Assembly: GCF_021018895.1 (NCBI RefSeq)
Contig: NC_079371.1
Location: forward strand, 10,896,001 to 10,960,000
Direction: 5' to 3'
Source of the DNA: Seriola aureovittata
Taxonomy: Eukaryota > Chordata > Actinopteri > Carangiformes > Carangidae
DNA: 64,000 nt
In this document: one piece after another, positions 11,904-24,200 of the stretch
Numbering within the stretch: the first letter of the stretch is position 1
Layout: each line of letters starts with the position of its first letter
Made by a program: the position numbers and the translations under genes
The notes under the pieces: model-generated
Database searches by the model: none
What the model saw: the letters and a program-made list of their open reading frames with translations, nothing else
Told to the model about the DNA's origin: nothing

Positions 11904-14900
11904 TACCAGGATCTGTTTGTGGAGATGTGTGGGTGTAATCACATAATCTCAAAAAATGGTGATTCTAGAGAGAAGCCTTTGCCCTTTGACTCTGAAAATC
12001 AATTGATAAAAAGGCTACCACTATATCAGACTTTGTCTGAATCAATTTTTTCTGCTATCATGCAGTAGTGTTACCTCAATGTCATATTGCTAACATAGTA
12101 CCAGTTGTCCATATTAATCAGAAATGTTTTCAGAAATATAGAAAATGCACTGCTGAAACAGTTTTCTAACATTGTTGAAATAGAATTTTCTTTCAAGGCT
12201 GAAAAAACAAGGTTAAATTCAAATGTGTTTTTTTAATGTAACTATTGAATATTATAGGTCACAGAATTTACCATCCTGTATTTTGACTTGACCAAATTTC
12301 CTTGAACTGCTTGAGCAAAACACAGTCAGTACAAATCTGCATAAAAGATGGGGCACATTCGTAAGGTGTTTTTTACAGTTACATTATCAGGGAAATTATA
12401 AGGAAATGAGAAAAATAAGAAACACATCCAGCAGGGAGAAACGCATATCCACACAGAAATCCACCCTACATGAACAGATAGCAGGGATTTTATTTGCGGA
12501 TGTCACCCCAGGACATCTGACTAATTCTGTGCAGCATTTGCTACTGCACAGGACACACTTCAGTAGGTGCTACTAATGATACTCTTGCATTATGGTTCTC
12601 TCATTCAGCAGTGCCCAGGTGAGGGGGTCACATCACAGGCTCACTCTTACTCTGATTACACACTGTTACAAAGACATCTAATCATTATCCTGATTAGACA
12701 CCCTCTTAGTAAACCATTGAATCATATGGTGCTGCAATTCATGTGGACAGCGTGTGTGTGCGTAAGGCAGTTATTATGTCAGAAGAATCTGCAGAAACAC
12801 AAGGACTCAAGAAAAATCCCCTGCACAGAGATGTGTGTGTGCATGCTGTATCACACTGGATCACATTAGCCATGTGTATTTAGGAATGTTTTGTTCAACC
12901 CTACATTAAACAAAGTAATTTATCAACTTAATTTATTAACTGTTGTAGAGGGTACTGGGATTGGGTATTATATTATAATGTTGCCAATTGAATTGTTTCT
13001 GTATCCATATCAGAGGCAATATTTATTTCAATACCTGACTGCTGAATATAATTAATTTGGGTTTATGCAAACAGCTGTACTACACTGCCTAAATAAAATA
13101 CAAAAATATCAGAACAGTACCTTATTAGATTAAGCATACTTTGTCAACTGAAAAGCCCTGCTGAGTATGAAGCAGAACACTTGAAAAAACAAAGGAACAA
13201 AATCCAATAATGTGCCTATTTTTTCCCATAGTGCTTCACAACATGCAAGGCAAATAGCCAAGTACAATGGATGCAATAGCACAGGTGTTTCATGAGGTCA
13301 GGCTCAGGCAATTACAATGTTAGCACAAATGTGAAGCGAGGGTACCGCTTTTAAAGCAGAGAGTAAAGATTTAGCTTAACATTCCAAATGTATTAGAAAG
13401 CTGTTGAACACTTAAACAAGCCTATGCACATTTGGCAGTGTTTCACAAGTCGGTAGCAATGGAGAGTCAGCCATATGGTGCCCCTCTAACTATAGCAATT
13501 AAGTGCTACTGCGAACTGGTGAAACGGGAAGTTAAAGAAACAAAAACAGGAAAATCAATGAAAATCAGAAATGTGTGCACATATATGATGAATGAATATA
13601 TACAAATATTTGCAGATTTCATCTTAGCATTAACCTGACGTTCATAAATACTGGAGAAAATCTGAGCATCACCTACTATCTAAATTTTGCATCACAGAAA
13701 TAGGAATAAATGTAAATATCCAGTGACTCTGTTAAGCCACTGGCTCCGGCTACATTTGGTTTATTAAGATCAATTAAGATCAATGTGGTGGCACTTTGGA
13801 TGAAAATGATGTTTGGAATTTTGAATTGTAAAATGTATGAGGATGAATTCTTTTATTGTGCTATTGTGCGCAGTGTTGCACTGTTTGATTTGTTTTTATT
13901 TTTGATACTCTGAGTTGACAAAAAACCACTTGGTGCTTGGCTCTGAGATTCTTTTTTGGCCATTTGAATTGATTTCTTACGTTTATATAATGTTTCCCCT
14001 CAGATGGGTATGCCATCACATTATCTTTGCTCCATAATCTCTTAGCATATTAAGAGCCTGGAGAGAGATTCTGATTATTCCTCTCACCGTTTAAATTTAG
14101 CACAGCCCATGACACACCAAATGAGGCAGGAATGGTTTACAGCCTTTGCAACCTGTCACCCAGTCTGTTTGTGGCAAGCAGTGCATTCAGTTCAAATATC
14201 TGCCCGTCTCCATGTGCTTATATAATATATATGAGTAGACCTATGGATGAAAAACCAGCATTCATAAATCGATATAAAATGGCCCAGGTTGTGTTTTAAT
14301 GTATAAAAATGCCAGATACATTCTTCCATATATATATATATATATTCTCTATATTCAATATATTCTCATCCTTTTTATCCACAGTGAGGTCCAAAAGTCT
14401 GAATCTGAGACCACAGAGGTCTTGCAGTAAGCACTACCAGAACTCTTCCTGTGGACAACAAAAAGTAACATTGTACACTGGACTGCAAAACTTACACTTT
14501 GTATTCATTTAACAGTTGAATTTTGGTGAAAATGTGCCAACAGTGACCACGGAAGCATTTTAACCAGCACTGCTGTGTCTCGATCAGTATCCCACAGATG
14601 AAGGGAAAACAAAGACAGCAGACAAATTCAACTGGTGACTGAAAACGTAAGAGAGGCGGAAGTTATTTAATTCAAACACTAGGAGATACCCATCCAAAAT
14701 TTGGAGCCCAGCAGCTCAGCTTGCCTGTATTTGAATATGTAACAAGATGGAAAGAGGATGGCAAAAATGAGATATTTGTGTACAGCGAGGTCTATCGAAT
14801 CTGTTGTCAGAGGAGCACATGAGGCCATTTTTCTCCACAGCAGATTGAGTCCTGCCATGTTATTAACTAATTCTACTTGAACACAGCTACAACAGGGTCC

Positions 14901-14910
14901 ATCTTGAGTG
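11904..14910. other. Non-coding stretch, probable last intron upstream of the lingo2 coding exon
   Basis: No gene is seen. It contains a (TA)n run at 14329-14345, followed at 14385 by GTGAGGTCCAAAAGTCTGAA, which resembles a dispersed fish repeat. The open frame at 12567-12869 has no recognisable family features. Confidence 0.5.
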
Positions 14911-14954
14911 TTTAACTAACCTTTGTTTCTCTTTGTCCTCTCTTTCTCTTGCAG
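14911..14954 (+). promoter_or_regulatory. lingo2: 3' splice site (branch point, polypyrimidine tract, CAG) of the lingo2 coding exon
   Basis: TTTAACTAAC at 14911-14920 is an excellent branch-point match. It is followed by a 30-nt pyrimidine-rich tract of T and C with few interruptions, ending TTGCAG at 14954. The exon therefore begins AACCGTGACAG at 14955. The placement about 35 nt from the branch adenine to the AG is typical. This implies at least one upstream, probably non-coding, exon, consistent with known vertebrate LINGO genes, whose coding region lies in one terminal exon. Confidence 0.88.
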
Positions 14955-14966
14955 AACCGTGACAGA

Positions 14967-16808
14967 ATGGTGGACTGTATGAGCAAAGTCATGCTGCACA
15001 CGGTCGTCTCATGCTGGCAGCCATTCCTGGGACTGGCCCTCGTGGCTGTCTTTGTGGGTTCTACCCTGGGATGTCCCTCGCGCTGCGAGTGTTCGGCGCA
15101 GAGCAAGGCAGTTGTCTGTCATCGCAAGCGCATGCTCAATATACCGGACGGCATCCCCACAGAGACCAGGATCCTGGACCTGAGTAAGAATAAGCTGACA
15201 ATGATCAAACCTGATGACTTTGTTGCCTTTCCTGGTCTTGAGGAACTTGATCTTAGTGGAAATATCATCAGTTATGTTGAGCCCGGAGCTTTCAATGCCC
15301 TGTTTAACATGCACTCGCTCAGTCTCAAGAGCAATCGTATCAAGCTCATTCCTCTGGGTGTCTTTGGAGGTTTGACAAATCTTACCCGACTGGATATAAG
15401 TGACAACAAGATTGTCATCCTCCTGGATTATATGTTTCAGGACTTGCACAATCTAAAGTTCTTGGAAGTAGGAGACAACGATCTGGTTTACATTTCTCAC
15501 CGTGCATTCAGTGGACTTTTAAGCCTGGAGATACTAACCTTAGAAAGATGCAACCTTACAATTGTGCCCACTGAGGCCCTTTCCCACCTGCATAACCTTG
15601 TCAGCCTCCATCTACGATACCTCAGCATCAGCACTTTGCATCCTTACTCATTCAAAAAGCTGTTCCGGCTGCGGCATCTAGAAATTGATAATTGGCCTTT
15701 GCTAGACCATGTGCCAGCCAATACCCTGCACGGCCTCAACCTTACACTGCTGTTCATAACCAATACCAATTTGTCCTCCTTCCCTTACCAAGCCCTGAAG
15801 CATCTGCCCTACCTGACACACCTCAACCTGTCCTACAACCGCATCAGGCACATTGAAGGGGGAATGCTCATGGAGCTGGTCCGTCTGCGAGAGCTCCATC
15901 TGGTTGGTGCCCAGTTAACCACCATTGAACCATATGCCTTCCAGGGCCTACGGGGGCTTAAAGTCCTTAATGTCTCTCACAACCGACTGGATACACTGGA
16001 GAAAGGTGTTTTTCAGTCCCCTGAGTCTCTCGAGGTTCTTCTGATTGACAACAACCCTTTAGTGTGCGACTGTCGTCTCATGTGGATCCTACAAAAAAGG
16101 CACTCCATCTTCTTTGGGGATTCGCAACCGGAGTGCAGCACACCTGAGGGTATTCGCGGCAGGCCTTTTAAGGAGTTTAAGGAGACTCTTTTGTCTTATT
16201 ACGTGACATGCACCAAGCCAAAAATTCGTGAGAATAAAACACAAACAATCACTGTGGATGAAGGCCAGCAGGCAATGTTGCGCTGCAGTGCTGAGGGGAC
16301 ACCAAGGCCCACTGTGTCCTGGTTGTCCCCACGCCGACGAGTTCTGACAAGTAGGAGCCATGGTAGAGTGACCGTCCACAACAATGGCACACTGGAGATC
16401 AAGTCAGCAGAGGTACAAGACAGCGGAGTGTACCTTTGCCTTGCATCAAACACCGCTGGGAATGACACCCTGATGACTTCATTGGCGGTGAAAAGTCTGG
16501 GATCGCTGTATGCTAACAGGACCCAGTACTACACAGATCCTAGCAATACCACTACCAATGGGACGACTGGTGTGACCCTTGGTCTGGACCTAAAGACTAT
16601 TCTGGTGTCAACAGCTATGGGTTGTTTTACGTTCCTGGGAGTGGTCTTGTTTTGTTTCCTGCTCCTTTTTGTTTGGAGCAGAGGCAAAGGAAAACATAAA
16701 AACAACATAGATGTTGAATATGTGCCTCGGTCAAAGTCCAATGGCACTAACGTTGACTCGGCAGAGGGACAAGCTGGTCCTCGTCGTTTTAACATGAAAA
16801 TGATGTGA
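14967..16808 (+). CDS. lingo2: LINGO2: leucine-rich repeat and Ig domain-containing transmembrane protein
   Basis: Predicted 613 residues, single exon. Residues about 15-35 form a hydrophobic signal peptide. Cysteines 36, 40, 42 and 51 form the N-terminal LRR cap. About eleven leucine-rich repeats follow to about residue 360, then the C-terminal cap (C367, C369, C390, C415). One I-set Ig domain has C440, W452, DSGVYLC and C491. The single transmembrane helix is about residues 545-570, followed by a basic stop-transfer (SRGKGKHK) and a 43-residue cytoplasmic tail with EYVPRSK and a FNMKMM end. Many N-glycosylation sequons are present. The signal region (MLHTVVSCWQPFLGLA) and the TM block (TILVSTAMGCFTFLGVVLF) match LINGO2 better than LINGO1, 3 or 4. 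LINGO proteins are neuronal cell-surface proteins; LINGO1 acts in Nogo-receptor signalling, while LINGO2's role is less clear. ATG 14967 has a strong context (A at -3, G at +4). ATG 14991 corresponds to the mammalian LINGO2 start and would give 605 residues. No frameshift or missing cysteine is seen. Whether this is a duplicated fish paralogue cannot be decided here. Confidence 0.97.
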   Translation: MVDCMSKVMLHTVVSCWQPFLGLALVAVFVGSTLGCPSRCECSAQSKAVVCHRKRMLNIPDGIPTETRILDLSKNKLTMIKPDDFVAFPGLEELDLSGNIISYVEPGAFNALFNMHSLSLKSNRIKLIPLGVFGGLTNLTRLDISDNKIVILLDYMFQDLHNLKFLEVGDNDLVYISHRAFSGLLSLEILTLERCNLTIVPTEALSHLHNLVSLHLRYLSISTLHPYSFKKLFRLRHLEIDNWPLLDHVPANTLHGLNLTLLFITNTNLSSFPYQALKHLPYLTHLNLSYNRIRHIEGGMLMELVRLRELHLVGAQLTTIEPYAFQGLRGLKVLNVSHNRLDTLEKGVFQSPESLEVLLIDNNPLVCDCRLMWILQKRHSIFFGDSQPECSTPEGIRGRPFKEFKETLLSYYVTCTKPKIRENKTQTITVDEGQQAMLRCSAEGTPRPTVSWLSPRRRVLTSRSHGRVTVHNNGTLEIKSAEVQDSGVYLCLASNTAGNDTLMTSLAVKSLGSLYANRTQYYTDPSNTTTNGTTGVTLGLDLKTILVSTAMGCFTFLGVVLFCFLLLFVWSRGKGKHKNNIDVEYVPRSKSNGTNVDSAEGQAGPRRFNMKMM

Positions 16809-17326
16809 CTTCTTTTATAGATTATGGATTGTGGAAATGCCTAAAGTACAATGTATTTTTTTGCAAATAGGACTACTGAACTTCCCAATGCAGGGAGTGG
16901 TAGTGAGAAGATTTGGGGCATCCTAACAAGAAGAGCAGTACCTTAAATCACTGGATCTTTACAAAATGCTTGGATACTGTTTCAAATACTGAAATGCGAG
17001 TAGGACATCCTTACATAATGGCCAGCGGGCAACTTCTTCAACATGGATGAAGAGTGAAAACTGTTGCCGTCAAGGGGACCTAAAGGGAACAGGTGTCATT
17101 TATCAGCTTTTTGAAATTTATATGCCCAAAAAGAACCCTTCAGTTTTGGGTTGGATCCACAGACTCTGCTGAACCATGTACAGTACAAATTTGTATCTAA
17201 GCTATTAACCTACTTTGTTTAGTCTTGCGCCATGCTTATTCACAGAACGAATCAATGAAACAGACCATCATTTCCTATGTTCAATACTTTGCATATGTGT
17301 ACCTAATGCTTCATTATGTACATGTA

Positions 17327-17334
17327 TGTACATA
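17327..17334 (+). promoter_or_regulatory. Candidate Pumilio-binding element in the lingo2 3' UTR
   Basis: TGTACATA fits the Pumilio consensus TGTANATA. It sits within a near-palindromic ATGTACATGTATGTACAT stretch. Eight-mers of this sort occur by chance, so this is only a candidate. Confidence 0.3.
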
Positions 17335-17505
17335 TTCATTCAAAAGAACTATTCATAGCAATATTCATGGGATGCATTAGCCAAAATTGATATAACCCCA
17401 CATTCAGCAAGAACATTCTTCAGACTTTTAAGGTTTCCATGGATTCAGGAAGGGCTTCTATGGGTGATTATCTGTCCCTGTTCCCCCAATTGATTCCTAG
17501 ATATT

Positions 17506-17557
17506 AATAAATATATATTATTTATCAATGAAAATAAAAGAAAAAAATCAAAATAAA
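17506..17557 (+). terminator. lingo2: Clustered polyadenylation signals of lingo2
   Basis: AATAAA occurs at 17506-17511, 17533-17538 and 17552-17557, within an A/T-rich block and followed by TGTTGAGC and T-rich sequence. Three hexamers in about 50 nt on the sense strand, 700-750 nt after the stop codon, suggest a cleavage region near 17.58 kb. Confidence 0.55.
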
Positions 17558-17873
17558 ATGTTGAGCATTTTACAAAATCAGTCCTCAAATACTGTTCAGG
17601 ATCCAACATAACACTTGATCATCATAAAGATGACCCAGTATTGGTCAAAGTACCTACATGAACCACCTTTTTGTCCTATTTTCGTCTCTTCTTATTCCTT
17701 TAACTGTACCTTTGCTGGTTGGCAAACTACATGTGTCAATTTTACTACAGTGACATTTGCATCATTTTGCCCAGTAGGAAATTTGGACTTTGTTGTGGTA
17801 GTTCCTCATTTTGTTGTTGAATCACTTAGATTGTGAAAACTTCAAAAGTAAAAGTAAAAAAATATGTATGTGA

Positions 17874-17879
17874 AATAAA
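17874..17879 (+). terminator. lingo2: Candidate distal polyadenylation signal of lingo2
   Basis: AATAAA followed by a GT-rich segment (GATGTATTTGTACC, then ATGTGTC), which resembles a downstream GU-rich element. It could be an alternative distal site. Confidence 0.45.
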
Positions 17880-17900
17880 TGAAGATGTATTTGTACCAAT

Positions 17901-20900
17901 GTGTCAAACATTAATGGTTATTTTATAGTGAAATATTTCTCTTCAGCCTCACAGTCTTCTTGTGAGGAGGACGTACCTTCTTATATTTCACTTCAGTTAC
18001 CGTGAATATAGTGGCTTAGGTGTCATATGTTACAGCCCCATTAAAATTGCATAACTAAGCAATATCACACGAGAGGGAGTGATGTTACACTGACTATCAG
18101 CACGGTGGAGGCCTGCAGCCTTGTAGCAAAGACATATTAGTTAAAAGTAATAAGCAACAAGAAATTATGATTTGTTTGTATATTTCATCATTTATGTGGC
18201 AACACCAACACAAATAGTTTTGCAACTGGAGTGGCACTTTTCCTGACCTGCACACTAGCTTGCTACTTTGTCTACACGTTACCTCAGGTGTGCGCTGAAG
18301 TATCCAGGTTTTTTTCCTTCCCTTTATCCTCTTCTGACGAGCAGAAGAGGATGCAAATGCTACTTCTGGAAATACATTCATCTTTGCGAAGTTTGTTACA
18401 ATCTAAGATAGATAACGACTGTTGATGTAATGCTAAATAACGGTTAGTACAACACCTGTAAAGCGGAGTGACACATGTCCCAGTGCTGTAGTACTCTATA
18501 TCAGCATTCATGGAGTGCCTCTTTTCCAATCAAATTACTTGGTCGGAACTAGCTTTTGTATAATTCCCAAGTGGGAATGTTTTATCACAGAAGCTGTTTT
18601 CATCTATATTTTGACAATTAAATCAGTATTGACTTCACACAAATGCTGTTGAACCACCACCCATACCAGCTTTCACCTAATTATTTTGCTTCTTTCTTTT
18701 CGGCTGGATGGCCAGGGCTTATCAGCTGACCAAGATGACCAGGTGTATTAAGTGCTCATGTGTAGCCGCATTGAGTGTTGACTTTGTTAAGCTGCTGTTG
18801 GACTGAGAGCTGTTCCTGTATGTCTTGTGAAGCCAGCTACCTCCAGAATGTTTCCTTCTGGACCAACAACCAAAAATCTTTTTGATTAACATAATTTTGA
18901 CAGTTGCCAAAAGAGCAAGTGTGGTCAAAATTTAGGTGGTACAATCCAATAACTGGAGCTCACCTCAGTCACCTCAGGATCTGTGAAGAACAGCTCTTTA
19001 TAGTGAGAGCTTTTAATAAGTTGCAGTAAGTTTTAGATTAAAAAAAAAGAGTCCATGTTTAGGTTAACCTACTTATTGAGAGACACAAATTTTCCTACCC
19101 TACACATTTTCATATATGCAACATTTTTTGGGGAAGTTTTAAATACTGTAATTCTCTGAGGTTTATGAAGATTTTCTATTAGAAACTACCACTAAGAGAA
19201 AACACATTTTAAAGAAAATATCTTTTCTTAAAAAATAAATAAAATAATAATAAAAGTAATAATAATATGTATAATCTTGGGCTAGTGCTAATGTAGACCT
19301 TCATTACCTGCAACACTGTTCCTTGGATTGTACCTCAAAATTAATTGTGCCCCTATAAAACTGAAATGTATTTAAATTACAGTATAAAAACGGCTCTGCT
19401 TCAACTGCTGATCAACATGTTAAGATCCAAAGCTACAGTGTTATACATCAAGAAATGCTTGCTAAAGGAAAGAGAATATACAATAATTGCTGTCTGCTCA
19501 TAGTAACTACTTAATCTATTTGTATGACACGTAGGAAATGAATGGTTTCTTTTTCACTTTTTTTTTCTTTTTTTCCAAAGCATGTATCACTTGTGCTGTC
19601 CCTCATTTGTGCCGTCTCATTAGGAGCCACAGAGTATGTTTGGTTTCTCAGCCTGCAGTCTCCTGGGCTGCTTCAGAAATCAGAGCACCAAATGCTACAG
19701 CTCCTCCAAAAATACAAAAGAAACAAGGTTAACTTTGTAGGCCAGTGATGCCCACAACCATTTAGTCAAATTACATGAAAAATGTTTTCCTCGCTGAACC
19801 TGTGAGCACGGTTTTGTATGACTGTACAAATGAGGACTCTAAAGTAGAACCTCCTTTCTCTCCTCTTGTTTAACGAGGTCTGCCAGAGTGACATTCATAG
19901 TACATAGCGTTCATGTGCTGTATATCCTAAGTCACACTCTTCCCAACATGTGGCACTGGTAGTGATATAAATGTCAGCCTTTCATTGTATCGTAGCAAGC
20001 CTTTCATTTATGATAGGAAAGAGTTATTAAATTGGCATCCGTGTTTATAGCAAAAACATGGACCTACCAAAGACAAGAATTAATGGTCAGTAATGCTTAT
20101 ATCACTAACATGTTTCTATGGTAATCAAAAGAAATCTAACAGCTTGCGTAAACTGACATTATTCTGGAACCAAGGTATGTACAAAACTGTTGAATTTTGA
20201 GTTTCCATGGAGATATGCAGAATAATCCTTTTGTATTATGCAGACCTCTTTATACTATTTGACTGGATTTTGATTGGATTGGTGCATTTGGATTGCATCT
20301 GAAAAGCTGTTAGCACTGTGTGGATGTTTGTCCCCCTCTTATCGGTTATTGACTGATCTGACCACTCATATTTTCAGAGTAATTAGCGAGGATAATTTTC
20401 CAAAACAGATGGGAGTCTACAGGCCTAAAATGCCTAATGCAGTTTCTATTAAAATAGATCAGTTCTTGGCTCGCACTGTAGAGGAAAGATTTCAAAGACT
20501 GACATAACCATTATTAATCAATCAAATACATTAGACACTTCAGTCATTAAAATTGAAAATGACATACAGTTTTGTGAAAGGTCGGACGCTTCAGAACTTT
20601 GGTAAACTCCATGAGTAACCAAGTATGGCTACATACACGTCAAAAAGTTTTCATAGAAAGCAGCCATTTTTGCTAAAGTGATTGCATGATAGTTTCTTCG
20701 AAGCATTTTGCTATTCAAGAATAAACAACATAATGATGATGTATGTATTTCAAGTCATAGTCTGTTGTGGTTCGTAAACTTTTTCTGCCAGGCAACACAA
20801 ATGTCAGAAAAAATTATTCTATTTTTATCAAACATTATTAACAAAGGGCCTACATCACACAGCAAAAGGCTGTGTATATAATGAGGTAATTGTTATCTCT

Positions 20901-21171
20901 GTCATGTAGTAACTAAAGTGATCATGAGATGAGATTCGTCATGATCTGTCTGATGCAGCTCAGCAAGTAGCGATGATTGATTACAGGCCCCCTGTGGAGT
21001 TTTCTTGTAAACAAACAAGAGTTATATTTACATTCAATGTTACTCGCCAGAACAGACTGTGTGTATCCTTGAGGTTTAGCAAACATGATGAATGCACTTC
21101 CTCCCAGTTTGGGAAACACTGGTGTACGTTGTGATTTATTTACTTATTCAACAAAATGACAAAAACAATAT
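17901..21171. other. Non-coding 3' flank of lingo2
   Basis: No gene is seen. Sequence is AT-rich, with A-rich/AATAA runs near 19220-19270 and a T-rich run near 19556-19575. Short open frames at 18097-18529 and 19538-19748 lack recognisable domains or splice structure. Confidence 0.55.
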
Positions 21172-21270
21172 GTCAACCTCTTGGTGGCGCTAGTCAGGGC
21201 ATTACCAGACATTTAGGATTCATCCTCTGGGACCTCAGGGACCTTGAATATCTAAAATTTCCATGCAAGT
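21172..21270 (+). repeat. Teleost interspersed repeat, family R4, fragment
   Basis: CAACCTCTTGGTGGCGCTAG, then TTAGGATTCATCCTCTGGGA and CTAAAATTTCCATGCAAG. I recall this order as part of a common teleost dispersed repeat; a longer copy is at 54524-54840. A short open frame across it is incidental. Confidence 0.55.
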
Positions 21271-24200
21271 TCAACCAGGGTTTGTTTGTTGTTTCAGTGC
21301 TGGACCAAACAACACGTTGCATCCTTGGAGCCGAGCAGCTACTGTGGCTAAAAACAGAAAGACTGCAGACACACTAGAGAACACTTGTGAAGCCTCATGT
21401 ACTGTAGCACACCACAAGAATCAGGGATATAAAATGAACAAAGTGCCCCCCTACACACACACACACACACACCTCTCCACTACAAAATCACACAAACATG
21501 GTAGATTGGCTGTGAATGAATGAATAAGCTGAAATAACTGTCAGCTATGGGTGAGGAGGGCTTCTGTTTATCTCTCTACTCTGCGTAAATACACATATCT
21601 GCAAAAACAACTCCCAGGAACAGAAAAAAAAATCCACATTTGCTCATTGAAATCCCTGTAGTTTTGGAATTACACACTACATTGTTGATAGATTTCCAAG
21701 CCCCAAAGGCTGCGGATCCCATGCAACACATAAAAGATCATATAGACCTGCGACTCAAGTGAGAAAAAGAGCCTGGAAAACGTGAGCTGTGTGGTTTTAC
21801 TTTGACGAGAGAATGGAGCTGGTTGTAGCTGAAGTCTGGGGCAGATGTTAGCCGGCAGGTTTTGGCTGTGTGTGCTTTCATTAGGTTTAGCTTTCATACA
21901 CTCCCCGGTGACAGGCTGGGCTGCCAAATGAGCTCCCATGTGAGCCGACTCCAGTTCCAACCCAACGTCCAAAAATCGTGGCTGGCTGCAAAAGAGGAAG
22001 ACATGCATGTGCTGCTATGCATTTTCCACACACATTCAAGCATTCACCAACATAAAATAAAAAACACACGCTTCTAGAGAAAGGCAACACAATGCTCAAA
22101 TTCTTTGGCGCATTTTAAAGAGCATACACACACGCACGCACACACACACTGCTTCCTGCACATTGCATCATTGTTGATCTGCGAGTTAAAGCAGCTTCTT
22201 TTGTCTTTGCTCACAAAACAAAGGTAGATTTATGGGATTGAAAAAGACTTATTCCTTTCTTTTTAAATATAAACCTCTCCCACACTGCAAGTCGGCAGTG
22301 AAAAACATCTCCGTGGATAATAGAGGGGAAAACATTATTAGCAACAAAAACCCCTTCACAATTCACACTGAATGTTCTCCTGTAAGCCAACAGTCGATAT
22401 TTCTTTGTTAGCGTGTTGCTGCATTCTGTAATTATGTTTTTGCCCTTTCTGGGAAACACGGTCATGAAAGAAGAAATGAGAGGAGGGAAATTGAATTCTT
22501 TGCCTATGTAATTGTTTAATGATGAATGGCGCCATAAATTGGAGCAAAGAGATGGAAAGTTTTACATTCCTCCCCTCCAGAAGTGAGAGCAATATTTCCT
22601 CTCTGTGAAATAAAATAATTATTTATTCTGCTTACGCTGTAGAAGTGGCACCATCGTCCCCAAGTATGAATTTTATGTAGAGCATTTTATTACCAGCAGT
22701 ATATTTTGACGATTTATTAAACAATGTGAATACGTAAAAGTCACGGCTAAAGTAGAGTAGATGAGATCATATTTACAGGTGTGGGCAGGTGTCGTGCAGG
22801 TGTGAACTCTGTCGAGGTTCAGCCCTTCAAGAAGCAGTTTCTCATGTTCATCCTCATAAATGCTTAAATGTCACATCAACATTTATCTACTGAGGTTTTC
22901 AGGGGAAAGTGCAATAAAGATAATTGGCCTTTCTTTAGTTCTTTCGGTGCAGCCGGTGCAGCTGAGAGGCATATCATGCTTTGAACACCTTCACAATGAT
23001 TTAATTACAACATGGACTCAGCCACACGCTCTCTGCGGAACCAAGGTAATTAAAAGGGGGCCTCAAAAAGTCCATGTTCGTGTTTCATGATAACACATAA
23101 GCTGATATTCTGAAGCAGGAACACCAGATTGGGTAAATTAAAAAAAAAAAGAAAAAAAAAAACCTAAAAGAAAAGAATTTGTTGTGACATAAAGACAGGT
23201 AGTCTATGCATTTACAGGTCACTAACTAGCTCTTGGTGCAGTTAATTAATCTGAAATTAATCACCATCTTCACAGTCAGGACAAAGTGTTATGTAGCAGA
23301 TAAAGCTAACGGAAGCACAAGACACTGATATAGAAATAAAATGTGTTAAAGTCATCACACTGTAAATCAGTACTTGCATTAGTGGCTGTCTCCTGCTATG
23401 TAGGATAATATTCTCTGATCTGCATGGCTGTCACATCCCCTTGACCACCTTACGCCTGATTGATGGACCGCTTTGCTTCAGTAAGAAGTTTTTGGGGGGT
23501 TTTTTAGCATCTAACATCATGTCAAACCTTTCACTACAGCTGCATCTGTTCTATTTCTGTCTGCTGATTTCTTATAGGAGGGCTTGAGGCTTTGCAGTGT
23601 GAACTTCTCCTTTTTTACTCTTGGGTGAAACTTCTGTGACTGAAATGTTTGGAACATTGTTTATGCTAATGATCCAATTTTAATGAACTGGTGGCATTCA
23701 TCTGGTTGAAAAGAGCAATTTACAGCGAGTCTGTGCAGCCAAGAAAGTTTGCTGATTCCAACTTGGAACCCAGGACCTTGATATCCTTGAAAGTTTGTGA
23801 ATTTGAGAAAGAAAATCAAGGCCTTGAAAGTTTATGAAAATAGACAAGATTCATTGAAAGTTCTTGAATTTATTTTGTTAATTTTTTTCATTTACATAAA
23901 TATTTGTTTTACTTAACATTAGTAAATATGCTACGTCCCGCTGATGTGTGAACAAGACCACAGTTTGCGTCACTGTGACCAGTCTCAGCCCAGCTGAGAC
24001 GTTCACATATTCAAGCCTCTCTCTCGGTTTAATTGTTGTCTGTGAGCTTCTGTAAAGCTTGCTATTTCTCATTATAACAATTCTTAGTGTTGCATCAGTA
24101 ATTAGCCTTGATGTGTGTCTCAAACTATGCCGCTTTGGGTCCTTGAATTTGAGGGAATTGGGCCTGGAAAGCCCTTGAAAAGTCATTGAATTTAGTGTTA

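Larger units (their letters stand above)
16809..17900 (+). other. lingo2: lingo2 3' untranslated region (end approximate)
   Basis: AT-rich sequence after the TGA, with candidate AATAAA signals at 17506, 17533, 17552 and 17874. The UTR could end about 20 nt after the 17.55 kb cluster or after the 17.87 kb signal. Neuronal 3' UTRs are often longer, so the end is a minimum guess. A Pumilio-type TGTACATA lies at 17327-17334. Confidence 0.55.

Noticed and set aside
14385..14425. A mini-exon after TTTTTATCCACAG, ending before GTAAGC
   Set aside because: The sequence after the AG (GTGAGGTCCAAAAGTCTGAA) resembles a dispersed fish repeat, and a 5' UTR exon cannot be told from it without transcripts.
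1..14954. Intronic microRNAs such as miR-873/miR-876, known within mammalian LINGO2
   Set aside because: No stretch matching those mature sequences was noticed. In mammals they lie far from the coding exon.
14949..14966. A longer lingo2 frame starting at TTG 14949
   Set aside because: TTG is not a normal vertebrate start and lies across the splice acceptor (TTGCAG), so those bases are intronic. The first usable ATG is 14967.
15009..16795. Several minus-strand open frames of 65-146 codons opposite lingo2
   Set aside because: They are shadows of the coding sequence, with no promoter, domain or splice context.
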